Source: an uncultured Rickettsiales bacterium (GTDB taxonomy: Bacteria; Pseudomonadota; Alphaproteobacteria; Rickettsiales; Deianiraeaceae). From it: 6,148 bases of DNA. Positions 1-6,120 of the stretch are shown here, in pieces. The notes under the pieces are model-generated. The model saw nothing but the letters and a program-made list of their open reading frames with translations, made no database searches and was not told the DNA's origin. The position numbers and the translations under genes were made by a program. How positions within the stretch are numbered: the first letter of the stretch is position 1; every line of letters begins with the position of its first letter. The stretch spans positions 1-6,148 of the forward strand of contig CAMNMI010000055.1 of assembly GCA_946544555.1 (NCBI GenBank), in the 5' to 3' direction.

Positions 1-7
1 GAATAAA

Positions 8-661
8 TTGACATCCGAAAAGATAAAACAATTTACTGAAGCTGCTAAAGATTTAACAAGTGATGGAAGTGAAATTAAAAAGGCGCTAAAAAGCGGAAAA
101 ATATCAAGCAAGGACTTTGGTGGCTTGTTAAATGAACTATTCACTGATTTTGATAAAAAGAAAGCCCAAAATATTGATTACAACAATACTAAGTATAAAA
201 ATCCAGGTTTTATAGAGGATGAAGACGAGATTTACAACATCAAGGACACGTTAAGAAGCTACGATGTTCTTTCTGATGAAGAAGTTGAAAAGCTAAAAAA
301 AGACAAGTCAGAGAAGAAAAAGGATGTTGCTATTGCAAATTGGATGAAAATTTACTACCTGTTCTACAATGGCCCAGATGACTGGAAATGCAAGATAAAT
401 AATAACATTATCACTAATGAAACAGAGCAAAAGTTAACAGATGATACGACTATTTTGAAAGTTAATAAGAATAGCGTTATTTTCTTGTTGAATACCATTT
501 CAGATGCTTATTTGGAAAATATTAAGCTCTTTAAGGAGAGGAAGTATGCATATGCGGACAATTATCACATTTTTACAGACGTTGACGGCAAACAATATGT
601 GGTTTTCAAGCTGTATGCCGGCCAGAAGATTGATTTGGATACGATGCAGATTAGTCGTTAG
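8..661 (+). CDS. Uncharacterised protein with Lys/Asp/Glu-rich N-terminal half and small C-terminal beta-like domain (5' end uncertain)
   Basis: I do not recognise this gene with confidence. The reading frame is open to the left edge of the window. The first possible start is a TTG at base 8, so the true start may lie upstream and the gene may be 5'-partial. Counting from that TTG, residues 1-110 are highly charged and probably helical or disordered, with a Lys-rich linker near 95-108. Residues 112-217 look like a compact domain with alternating hydrophobic strands: W112, then an aromatic stretch, the DDW at 124-126, a KINNN turn, and near the end VVFKLYAGQKIDLDTMQI. That last pattern recalls the small C-terminal beta domains of GspB/PilP-like secretion or pilus accessory proteins. 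This is only a pattern impression and not a family assignment. No signal peptide or membrane segment is visible in the part seen. The gene ends with TAG followed directly by TAA. The lipoprotein gene begins 42 bases later, so the two may be co-transcribed. Confidence 0.65.
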   Translation: MTSEKIKQFTEAAKDLTSDGSEIKKALKSGKISSKDFGGLLNELFTDFDKKKAQNIDYNNTKYKNPGFIEDEDEIYNIKDTLRSYDVLSDEEVEKLKKDKSEKKKDVAIANWMKIYYLFYNGPDDWKCKINNNIITNETEQKLTDDTTILKVNKNSVIFLLNTISDAYLENIKLFKERKYAYADNYHIFTDVDGKQYVVFKLYAGQKIDLDTMQISR

Positions 662-703
662 TAAAACTTGACAAATAAAAATAATATTTCTGACTTATCT
701 TTG

Positions 704-913
704 ATGGTTCGCGTATTGTTAAAACATGCTTTTCTATTCTTGTTTGTCATGTCGGTGTCGGCGTGCGCAATTTTTGGGAAGAGGGACTATGACCAGCAAT
801 TGAAGAGTCCTTGTGTGTCGGCCAACGGTGGTCCATGCGAGCGTTATAATGTCAATGACTGGTGGCTAAAAGATGGAAGTAAACAACCATATTTGATTAA
901 GGCAGTGGTTTAG
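704..913 (+). CDS. Small predicted lipoprotein, family unknown
   Basis: This is a 69-residue protein with a clear lipoprotein signal. A short basic n-region (MVRVLLKH) is followed by a hydrophobic core rich in Phe, Leu and Val, and then a VSAC lipobox with Cys at residue 21. The mature protein would be only about 49 residues, lipid-anchored and facing the periplasm. It has two further cysteines (SPC and GPC), which could pair in the periplasm, and a DWWL motif. I chose ATG 704 because it places the basic n-region right at the N-terminus. An in-frame TTG at 668 would add 12 polar residues, but that TTG sits in a TTGACA hexamer and has no ribosome binding site. No Shine-Dalgarno sequence is seen before 704 either. 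The stop is one base from the next ATG, which implies an operon with that gene. Small lipoproteins of this size occur in secretion and conjugation systems, but nothing here identifies one. Confidence 0.7.
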   Translation: MVRVLLKHAFLFLFVMSVSACAIFGKRDYDQQLKSPCVSANGGPCERYNVNDWWLKDGSKQPYLIKAVV

Positions 914-914
914 T

Positions 915-1475
915 ATGTTTGGCAAAAAGAAAAGCGGCGTTGAAGATACGGGACAAACGGAGTACAAAAGGTGTCTTTCTATTGTCTACAACCGTTTTTA
1001 TTTGCAGATGAATAAGCTAAATCAGTATATGAGTGCGCATGTTGCAAATGACAATGTGTTTGAAGGAAGGATTTTAGAAATTGATTTAAAGGATGACACT
1101 ACATGTTTCCCAACTGCTAAAATATGGGTTAAAAATGTTAAAAACCGTTCCGGTTCGTATGTATCTATTGCAAAAATTGGCGAGGAATATTTTAAGTGCA
1201 TTGCGTTCATTGACAGCAAAAATAAGTCAGTTGAACTGCATTTTGTAGACGGAATGAAGGGTGATTTAGTTGGTCAAAATGTTGAGGTGAATTTGATAAG
1301 ATTTATTCGTGAGAGGCAGAATTATAAGAATAAAATGGCGCTTTCTGAGGCAATTTCAAACGATCTCTATATTGCAAAAACATATTTTAAAGAGAATGAC
1401 ATTTTGGATGAGATAAAAAAGAGGGGTGGTGGGGGTAATGCTTGTCAAAATAAAACCCAAGATACTTTGTTTTAG
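915..1475 (+). CDS. Uncharacterised 186-residue soluble protein
   Basis: I do not recognise this protein. It starts with a basic MFGKKKSG segment and has no signal peptide or membrane helix, so it is probably cytoplasmic. Residues 25-45 (YNRFYLQMNKLNQYMSAH) look helical. Residues 47-135 alternate hydrophobic and polar residues like a small beta barrel (GRILEIDLKDD, AKIWVKNV, YVSIAKIG, KCIAFID, SVELHFVDG, VEVNLIRFIRER). This is superficially like PilZ-type barrels, but I do not find the PilZ RxxxR plus D/NxSxxG signature in order. The C-terminal 50 residues are again helical and charged, and end in a run of four glycines and a short polar tail. The ATG follows the lipoprotein stop by one base, so translation is probably coupled; the only SD-like bases are AAGG about 12 bases upstream. 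The gene ends with TAG followed at once by TAA. Confidence 0.7.
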   Translation: MFGKKKSGVEDTGQTEYKRCLSIVYNRFYLQMNKLNQYMSAHVANDNVFEGRILEIDLKDDTTCFPTAKIWVKNVKNRSGSYVSIAKIGEEYFKCIAFIDSKNKSVELHFVDGMKGDLVGQNVEVNLIRFIRERQNYKNKMALSEAISNDLYIAKTYFKENDILDEIKKRGGGGNACQNKTQDTLF

Positions 1476-1496
1476 TAATCATATTTTCACTTGACT

Positions 1497-1524
1497 TTTA
1501 CAGTTTTTGCTTTTCATTTACTTT
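1497..1524 (+). promoter_or_regulatory. Weak candidate promoter for pnp
   Basis: The 75-base gap between the upstream gene and pnp is the only place in the window with room for a promoter. TTTACA (1497-1502, five of six matches to the sigma-70 -35 box) is followed after 16 bases by TACTTT (1519-1524). The latter keeps only the first, second and last bases of the -10 box. A second -35-like hexamer, TTGACT, lies at 1491-1496 but has no good -10 at 17 bases. Transcription would begin near 1531, giving a leader of about 20 bases. The region is so AT-rich that chance matches are likely. Confidence 0.25.
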
Positions 1525-1525
1525 A

Positions 1526-1539
1526 AATTAAATTTAATT
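1526..1539. repeat. Perfect 14-bp AT palindrome upstream of pnp
   Basis: AATTAAATTTAATT reads the same on both strands and ends 11 bases before the pnp ATG. It could be an operator for a dimeric regulator overlapping the start of transcription. It could also be simply a product of the AT-rich gap. As RNA it has no loop and would make a very weak hairpin, so it is not a terminator. Confidence 0.35.
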
Positions 1540-1550
1540 GAAGTTTTTTT

Positions 1551-4085
1551 ATGTTCACGACTTACACACAAGAAGTCAAATTTGGTGATAAAACAATCAC
1601 TTTGGAGACAGGTTTTTTGGCCAATCAGGCAGATGGTTCGGTTGTCGCACGATGCGGAGATACGGTGGTTTTGTGCGTTGTTTGCACAGCAAAAGAGGAC
1701 AGTCCAGACACTGACTTTTTCCCACTGACAGTCAACTATATTGAAAAGGCCTATGCATGCGGGAAAATTCCCGGCGGCTTCTACAAAAGAGAGGGCAAAC
1801 AAAGCGAGCGCGAGATATTGATTTCACGTCTGATTGACAGACCAATTCGCCCAATTTTTGTGGACGGATATTACAGAAACACGCAAATTGTCTGTACGCT
1901 GTTGTCATATGACGGCAAGAACGAACCAGATATCGTTGCAATGGTAGGCGCCTCGGCGGCTGTGGCAGTGGCTGGATTGCCAACACAAGGTGTAATCAGT
2001 GCATGCCGAATTGGATATGTTGATGGAAAATACATTGTAAATCCTACGACAGATGTGATGAAAAATAGCAAGCTTGACATCGTGGTTGCGGGTACTACTA
2101 ATGCGGTCTTGATGGTTGAAAGTGAGGCCAAAATTCTGACCGAAGATGAGATGCTTGGCGCAATCGCAAAGGCGCAGGATATTATTAACTCATCTGTTGA
2201 GCAAATTAAGGACTTTGCGGCCAAGGTTGGCAAGGCGCCAGCGGTGATATTTGAGCCACGTGACAGGAGGAAGTTGTATGATAAAATCTGTGAATTGGTG
2301 AAAGACAAGGTTGTTGAGGCATTTAAGATACAAAATAAGCAGGAGCGCCATGCAACTTTGAAGGATATTTTGGTAAATTTGAAGGAAGAATTGAAGAATT
2401 TTGTTGCAGAAGAACCTTGTGAAGGTGAATGTGAGTGCAGTAAAAAAGCTTGTAAAAGCGTCAAAGGCAAGTGCAATGCAAAATGCAAATGCGATGAATG
2501 TAAGGAAGGAAAATGTGAAGATTGTGAGTGCTGCGCCGACACGAAGGCCGATAAACAGCTGGTTTTCCAGGGCGGTAAGCCAGTTGAGATGAACGATGTT
2601 GATATAAATTTGATGTATGAGCAGCTGCAAAGTGATGTTGTGCGCCACCAGATTTTAGAGGACAAAATCCGTATTGACGGACGTAGATTGGATGAGGTCA
2701 GACCAATAGAAGTTAGGGTTGGAGTGTTGCCGTTGGTGCATGGTTCTGCTGTCTTTTCAAGGGGCATGACGCAGTCAATGGCAATTGCAACTCTTGGAAC
2801 TTCTGATGACGAACAGCAAAGCGATAGCTTGACGGCCACTGAAATGTCGCAGAGATTTATATTGCACTACAATTTCCCAGGGTATTCTGCGGGCGAGGCA
2901 ACGCCTCCAAAAGCGCCAGGACGTCGTGAGTTGGGACACGGAAACTTAGCTCGTAGAGCGCTCGCGCCAGTCATTCCTTCAAAAGAGGAGTTCCCGTACA
3001 CAATTCGTGTTGTAAGCGAGATTACAAGCAGCGATGGTTCAACCTCGCAGGCTACTGTTTGCAGCTCTTGTATGGCGATGATGGACATGGGAGTGCCTCT
3101 AAAAGCACCTGTGGCAGGTGTCGCAATGGGTCTTATCAAGGAAGATAGCGGCTACGCGGTGTTGACAGACATCATGGCCGACGAAGATCACCTTGGCGAC
3201 ATGGACTTCAAAGTTGCTGGTCCAGCTGAGGGAATTACGGCTCTGCAAATGGACATAAAAACGTTTGGTATAACCATGGAGATTATGCGTGATGCGCTTG
3301 CTCAAGCAAGAAAGGCGCGTTTGCATATCATGTCAAAGATGATGGAGGCCTTGAATGCTCCGCGAGACGGTTTAAATGCTAATGCACCTAAAATTATCAA
3401 CATTCAAATCACAGAAAAACAAATTCCTGAATTGATAGGGAAGGGGGGTGCGACAATCAAGAAAATCTGCGAGACAACTGGTTCAAAAATTGACATCGGC
3501 GAAAGTGGTTTGGTGACTGTATTTGCTAACAATGATGAGCAAGCAAACATGACAAAGGAAATGATTGACGGCGTGCTTGGAAATATTGAATTCGGCAAGG
3601 TTTTTGATGCAACAGTTAAGAGCGTTTTGGCCTTCGGAGCAATAGTTGACATTGGCTTTGACAGAACGGGTTTGGTGCATATCAGTGAACTCTCGGAGAG
3701 TGAAGTTGCTGACCCAACATTGTTCGTAAAAGAGGGCGATAAAGTGAAGGTAAAATACACTGGCAAGGATGAAAAAGGCCGCTTGAAGTTCTCCATGAAG
3801 GCGGTTGACCAAGCTACCGGAGCGGATAAAGGTTATGAGCTTAAGGAGGAAAACTCTGCCTTTGAAAGACCTGAAAGACCAAGATATGAGAGGGGAGATA
3901 GAGGTGGACGAAGGAATTTTGAAAATCGTGATAGGAACGACAGAGGTGAAAGAAGAGACAGAAGAGACGACCGTGGCGAACGTAATTTCAGAAGAGACAA
4001 ACGGAATTATGATGATGATTTCAGGAATAAGAAAGGCAAGAAAAAAGATTTGAAAAAAAAGAAGAGAAGGTTTTTGTTCTTTTAG
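1551..4085 (+). CDS. pnp: Polynucleotide phosphorylase (PNPase) with cysteine-rich linker insertion and charged C-terminal tail
   Basis: PNPase is a trimeric cytoplasmic 3'-5' exoribonuclease. It uses phosphate to release nucleoside diphosphates from RNA and can also add tails. Domain order by residue: RNase PH-like domain 1 (about 1-225) with the RNA-binding loop F77-Y78-K79-R80; helical linker (about 240-370); RNase PH-like domain 2 (about 374-600, from RIDGR at 374-378); KH (about 614-675) with the GKGG loop at 630-633; S1 (681-751). The phosphate-binding serine region is S497-T498-S499. D546, D552 and K554 match E. coli D486, D492 and K494, so the enzyme should be active. That offset of 60, while the FFRR-type loop keeps E. 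coli numbering, shows extra sequence between the two PH domains; it includes 12 Cys at residues 290-328. A 93-residue Arg/Lys/Asp tail follows S1. Total length is 844, against about 700 usual. The only SD-like sequence is GAAG before a T run. rpsO is not upstream. Confidence 0.97.
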   Translation: MFTTYTQEVKFGDKTITLETGFLANQADGSVVARCGDTVVLCVVCTAKEDSPDTDFFPLTVNYIEKAYACGKIPGGFYKREGKQSEREILISRLIDRPIRPIFVDGYYRNTQIVCTLLSYDGKNEPDIVAMVGASAAVAVAGLPTQGVISACRIGYVDGKYIVNPTTDVMKNSKLDIVVAGTTNAVLMVESEAKILTEDEMLGAIAKAQDIINSSVEQIKDFAAKVGKAPAVIFEPRDRRKLYDKICELVKDKVVEAFKIQNKQERHATLKDILVNLKEELKNFVAEEPCEGECECSKKACKSVKGKCNAKCKCDECKEGKCEDCECCADTKADKQLVFQGGKPVEMNDVDINLMYEQLQSDVVRHQILEDKIRIDGRRLDEVRPIEVRVGVLPLVHGSAVFSRGMTQSMAIATLGTSDDEQQSDSLTATEMSQRFILHYNFPGYSAGEATPPKAPGRRELGHGNLARRALAPVIPSKEEFPYTIRVVSEITSSDGSTSQATVCSSCMAMMDMGVPLKAPVAGVAMGLIKEDSGYAVLTDIMADEDHLGDMDFKVAGPAEGITALQMDIKTFGITMEIMRDALAQARKARLHIMSKMMEALNAPRDGLNANAPKIINIQITEKQIPELIGKGGATIKKICETTGSKIDIGESGLVTVFANNDEQANMTKEMIDGVLGNIEFGKVFDATVKSVLAFGAIVDIGFDRTGLVHISELSESEVADPTLFVKEGDKVKVKYTGKDEKGRLKFSMKAVDQATGADKGYELKEENSAFERPERPRYERGDRGGRRNFENRDRNDRGERRDRRDDRGERNFRRDKRNYDDDFRNKKGKKKDLKKKKRRFLFF
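2418..2534 (+). other. Metallothionein-like cysteine-rich insertion within PNPase
   Basis: This covers residues 290-328 of the PNPase. Twelve of the 39 residues are Cys, at 290, 294, 296, 301, 308, 312, 314, 317, 322, 325, 327 and 328. They include three CxC pairs, two CxxC-type pairs (314/317 and 322/325 flank a CxxxxC) and a terminal CC. The residues between are almost all Lys, Glu, Asp, Gly, Ala, Ser and Asn, with a single Val and no aromatic residues, which is the composition of a metallothionein. The reading frame is continuous and homologous PNPase sequence flanks it on both sides, so it is not a frameshift artefact. At the DNA level the block is built of near-repeated units such as AAATGC and GAATGT, suggesting growth by short-repeat expansion. 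Metal binding is inferred from composition and spacing only. Confidence 0.85.
3804..4082 (+). other. Arg/Asp/Lys-rich low-complexity C-terminal tail of PNPase
   Basis: This covers residues 752-844, after the end of the S1 domain. The first 20 residues are mixed polar. The next 55 or so are dominated by Arg, Asp, Asn, Glu and Gly, with repeated RGER, DRGER and RRD units. The end is Lys-rich (GKKKDLKKKKRR) and closes with FLFF. About 22 Arg and 12 Lys fall in 93 residues, so the tail is strongly basic and almost certainly disordered. Such RG/RD tails commonly bind RNA or help RNA-processing enzymes to assemble; that role here is inferred. The coding DNA includes an eight-A run near 4053-4060. 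Confidence 0.85.
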
Positions 4086-4101
4086 TTTGATTGTTTGATT
4101 T

Positions 4102-5115
4102 ATGGGGAAGGACGGCGATGGCTTGCGCGTTATTGCGTTGTTAGGGCAGAGAAGACATAGTAGATTGGATAATGCACAAACAATAATGTTGGCTAACGCG
4201 CTGGCTGGCAAAGATGGCATTGTCTATCAAAAAAACATATATTTTAATATACTAATAAATCTACCTTCTTGGTTGTTGTTCTTCATACCAGTTTGGCTAC
4301 TAATAAAGCACAATGACGGGTTCAGAGACATTGAATACTGTGATATAATTGTCACGTGCGGAAAAAACATGATACGTTATGCCAAACATCTGAAAAAGAA
4401 CTCGTATCCAGATGCAAAGCTGATACAAATTGGTAATCCGAGATATACTTGGAAGTGTATTGATGCACTATTGCGCCCACATCACGGAAGAAGTGTTATT
4501 CCGTGCAAAAATACCATTCGCTATCGCGGACACTTCTGTGAGCCACTTGACAAGAAGGTTGCGGAGGAAATGGATAAGAAGTATAAGAAAATTAGGGAGA
4601 CGTGGGACAGTGAGTTTATTGGTGTGTTTGTTGGTCGCGACACAACGCAATATAAGATGACGCCTACGATTGCAAAAAAGTTTGCAATTACGATAAACAC
4701 AATTTCTCACAACATGAAAATGCCGCTTTTGATTTCTGTTGACCAGGGTGTTTCAAAGAGTGCAATAGATATGATAAAAAAACACCTTGATTGCAATTAT
4801 TATCTTTATGTCAAAGCTGTCAATCCAAACGAGAGCCCAAAAGTTGCATTTATGGATTGGTCAAAGTTCTATATTATTACTGGGAATTCAATTGTAGACC
4901 AAAGTGAATTGATGTCGCAGAGCAAACCTGTCTATATTTATTATGATGGCAAGCATTCGTATAAATACAAATTGTTCTACAATGACGTTATTTCTGATGG
5001 CTGCGCAAGGCCTCTGACGACAAATCTTGATAAACTTGATGACTTCAAACCTGTTCCATTGAATGATATGGATAACTTGGTGCTAAAAATAAAAACAATG
5101 TGCGGCTTAATATAA
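4102..5115 (+). CDS. ELM1 / DUF1022 family protein (predicted GT-B-like fold)
   Basis: This 337-residue protein matches my memory of the ELM1 family (Mito_fiss_Elm1, COG3660), which is widespread in alphaproteobacteria and in plants. Supporting segments are: an N-terminal strand and helix with RRHSRLDNAQTIMLANAL (17-34) in place of the family's G.xNQA.GLAxAL; DIIVTCGKNMIRYAKHL, like the family's DLVIGAGRR; LIQIGNPR, like LVQLxDPR; VGRDTTQYKMT, like IGGxSxxYxL; LLISVDQG, like the LLVTTSRR strand; and IITGNSIVDQSELMSQSKPVYIY, close to the family's VVTxDSVSMVSEAxxTGKPV. A hydrophobic, Trp-rich stretch at about 50-68 may touch the membrane. In plants ELM1 helps recruit the dynamin DRP3 in mitochondrial fission. 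The bacterial role is not established, and the fold suggests a glycosyltransferase-like ancestor. The ATG is 16 bases after the pnp stop and lacks a ribosome binding site. The stop overlaps the next ATG by one base, so coupled translation is likely. Confidence 0.82.
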   Translation: MGKDGDGLRVIALLGQRRHSRLDNAQTIMLANALAGKDGIVYQKNIYFNILINLPSWLLFFIPVWLLIKHNDGFRDIEYCDIIVTCGKNMIRYAKHLKKNSYPDAKLIQIGNPRYTWKCIDALLRPHHGRSVIPCKNTIRYRGHFCEPLDKKVAEEMDKKYKKIRETWDSEFIGVFVGRDTTQYKMTPTIAKKFAITINTISHNMKMPLLISVDQGVSKSAIDMIKKHLDCNYYLYVKAVNPNESPKVAFMDWSKFYIITGNSIVDQSELMSQSKPVYIYYDGKHSYKYKLFYNDVISDGCARPLTTNLDKLDDFKPVPLNDMDNLVLKIKTMCGLI

Positions 5116-6119
5116 TGAGGTTAAAATTGCTTGTTTTGATATTTTTGTTTGCATTGGCACGTGGAAGCTATGCTTTTGCTTATGAAGAGAATGTGCATTT
5201 TACGTCATCAATTGTAGTGAATTCAAAAAACGGTCAGATATTACAATCATACTATCCAGACACTGTAATTTATCCGGCTTCACTTACAAAAATGATGACT
5301 GCATATGTCGTGTTCGCTGCGATACAAAGAGGAGTAATTGGACTTTATGACAAGATCAACAAAGATAAATATGCAACTTATGGTATTTATAGATATTTTG
5401 ATAAGGATGAAGATGTGACAATTTATGACCTGCTATTGAAAATGATTGTTAACTCGGTAAATGAGGTGTCTACAATTTTAGCCATTGAGGTGTCGGAAAG
5501 TGTTGGTAATTTTGTTGAAACCATGAATGAGTATGCAAGGAAAATTAAAATGACAAAGACACATTTTGCAAATCCTCATGGACTTTTTGACAAAAACCAT
5601 TTTTCTACAGCTCGTGATATGGTAAATTTGAGCATTCGTCTGGTGCATGATTTTCCTAATTTATCGCAATTGTTTGGTATAACTGACTATCTTTCAAATG
5701 ACGATTTTTATGAGAAAACCACTGTTATACAACGGAAAGCATCCGGTCTTAAAGGTAATAAAACTGGTTATATTGCTGCCTCTGGCTATAACATTGCTGC
5801 GTGGGGTGAATATGGCATGAATGAGAAAATTTTTGCGGTTTTGATTGGTGCAAACAGTAAATACGAGCGAGACAGATTAATTATGAACCTGATCGGTAAC
5901 AGTGTTAGGGAATATAATATCATCAACAAGAAAGAGGATGAGATAGATATTAATAAACTTTTGGATGATGCGGCGGACTTTCTTGGTGTGAACAAAAACA
6001 AGGTTGTTGCTGATATTGATTTGGATGAAAAAAAACAAATCGCTGTTGATGTAAAGAAAATAAATGGCGAGAATGAAGAAAGTATTGGCAGGAATAGTAG
6101 ATTTTACGTGGCTCGTTGA
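5115..6119 (+). CDS. dacF: D-alanyl-D-alanine carboxypeptidase, PBP5/DacF type (peptidase S11)
   Basis: This enzyme removes the terminal D-Ala from peptidoglycan stem pentapeptides in the periplasm. All three penicillin-binding motifs are present with the spacing seen in E. coli PBP5: SLTK (S56, K59; nucleophile and base), SVN (114-116) and KTG (216-218). Family sequence surrounds them (YPASLTKMMTAY; FANPHGLFDKNHFSTARDM; GNKTGYIAASGYNIA). A signal peptide is clear: MRLKLL, a hydrophobic core, then GSYAFA with cleavage near residue 22-24. I chose ATG 5115 because it forms TAATG with the ELM1 stop and puts basic residues at the N-terminus. A GTG at 5100 would add five residues. The mature form is short (334 residues before cleavage). 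After the catalytic domain come about 80 polar residues, and I see neither the usual C-terminal beta domain nor an amphipathic membrane anchor, so it is probably soluble. The symbol could equally be dacA or dacC-like. Its TGA stop is one base from a convergent tRNA gene. Confidence 0.9.
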   Translation: MRLKLLVLIFLFALARGSYAFAYEENVHFTSSIVVNSKNGQILQSYYPDTVIYPASLTKMMTAYVVFAAIQRGVIGLYDKINKDKYATYGIYRYFDKDEDVTIYDLLLKMIVNSVNEVSTILAIEVSESVGNFVETMNEYARKIKMTKTHFANPHGLFDKNHFSTARDMVNLSIRLVHDFPNLSQLFGITDYLSNDDFYEKTTVIQRKASGLKGNKTGYIAASGYNIAAWGEYGMNEKIFAVLIGANSKYERDRLIMNLIGNSVREYNIINKKEDEIDINKLLDDAADFLGVNKNKVVADIDLDEKKQIAVDVKKINGENEESIGRNSRFYVAR

Positions 6120-6120
6120 G

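Noticed and set aside
668..703. TTG at 668 as start of the lipoprotein, or TTGACA at 668-673 as a promoter
   Set aside because: The TTG start would put 12 polar residues before the signal peptide and has no ribosome binding site. As a -35 box it has no acceptable -10 at 16-18 bases; the nearest, TTATCT, is 21 away.
915..1475. PilZ-domain assignment for the 186-residue protein
   Set aside because: The barrel-like strand pattern and an RFIRER segment are suggestive, but the ordered RxxxR plus D/NxSxxG signature is missing.
2401..2592. Possible frameshift or separate small metallothionein gene inside pnp
   Set aside because: The Cys codons are in the pnp frame, with unbroken homologous sequence on both sides; the alternative + frame of 63 codons has no Cys cluster and no ribosome binding site.
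1871..2839. Long antisense open frame of 322 codons
   Set aside because: It lies entirely opposite the PNPase catalytic domains; its Ser/Leu-rich product is a mirror of pnp codons and shows no domain.
4031..4101. Intrinsic terminator after pnp
   Set aside because: There are A- and T-rich runs but no GC-rich inverted repeat, and the next gene begins 16 bases after the stop.
3483..4220. Antisense open frame of 245 codons across the pnp end and ELM1 start
   Set aside because: It spans the ends of two well-supported + strand genes and shows no recognisable domain; it is a shadow of AT-rich coding sequence.
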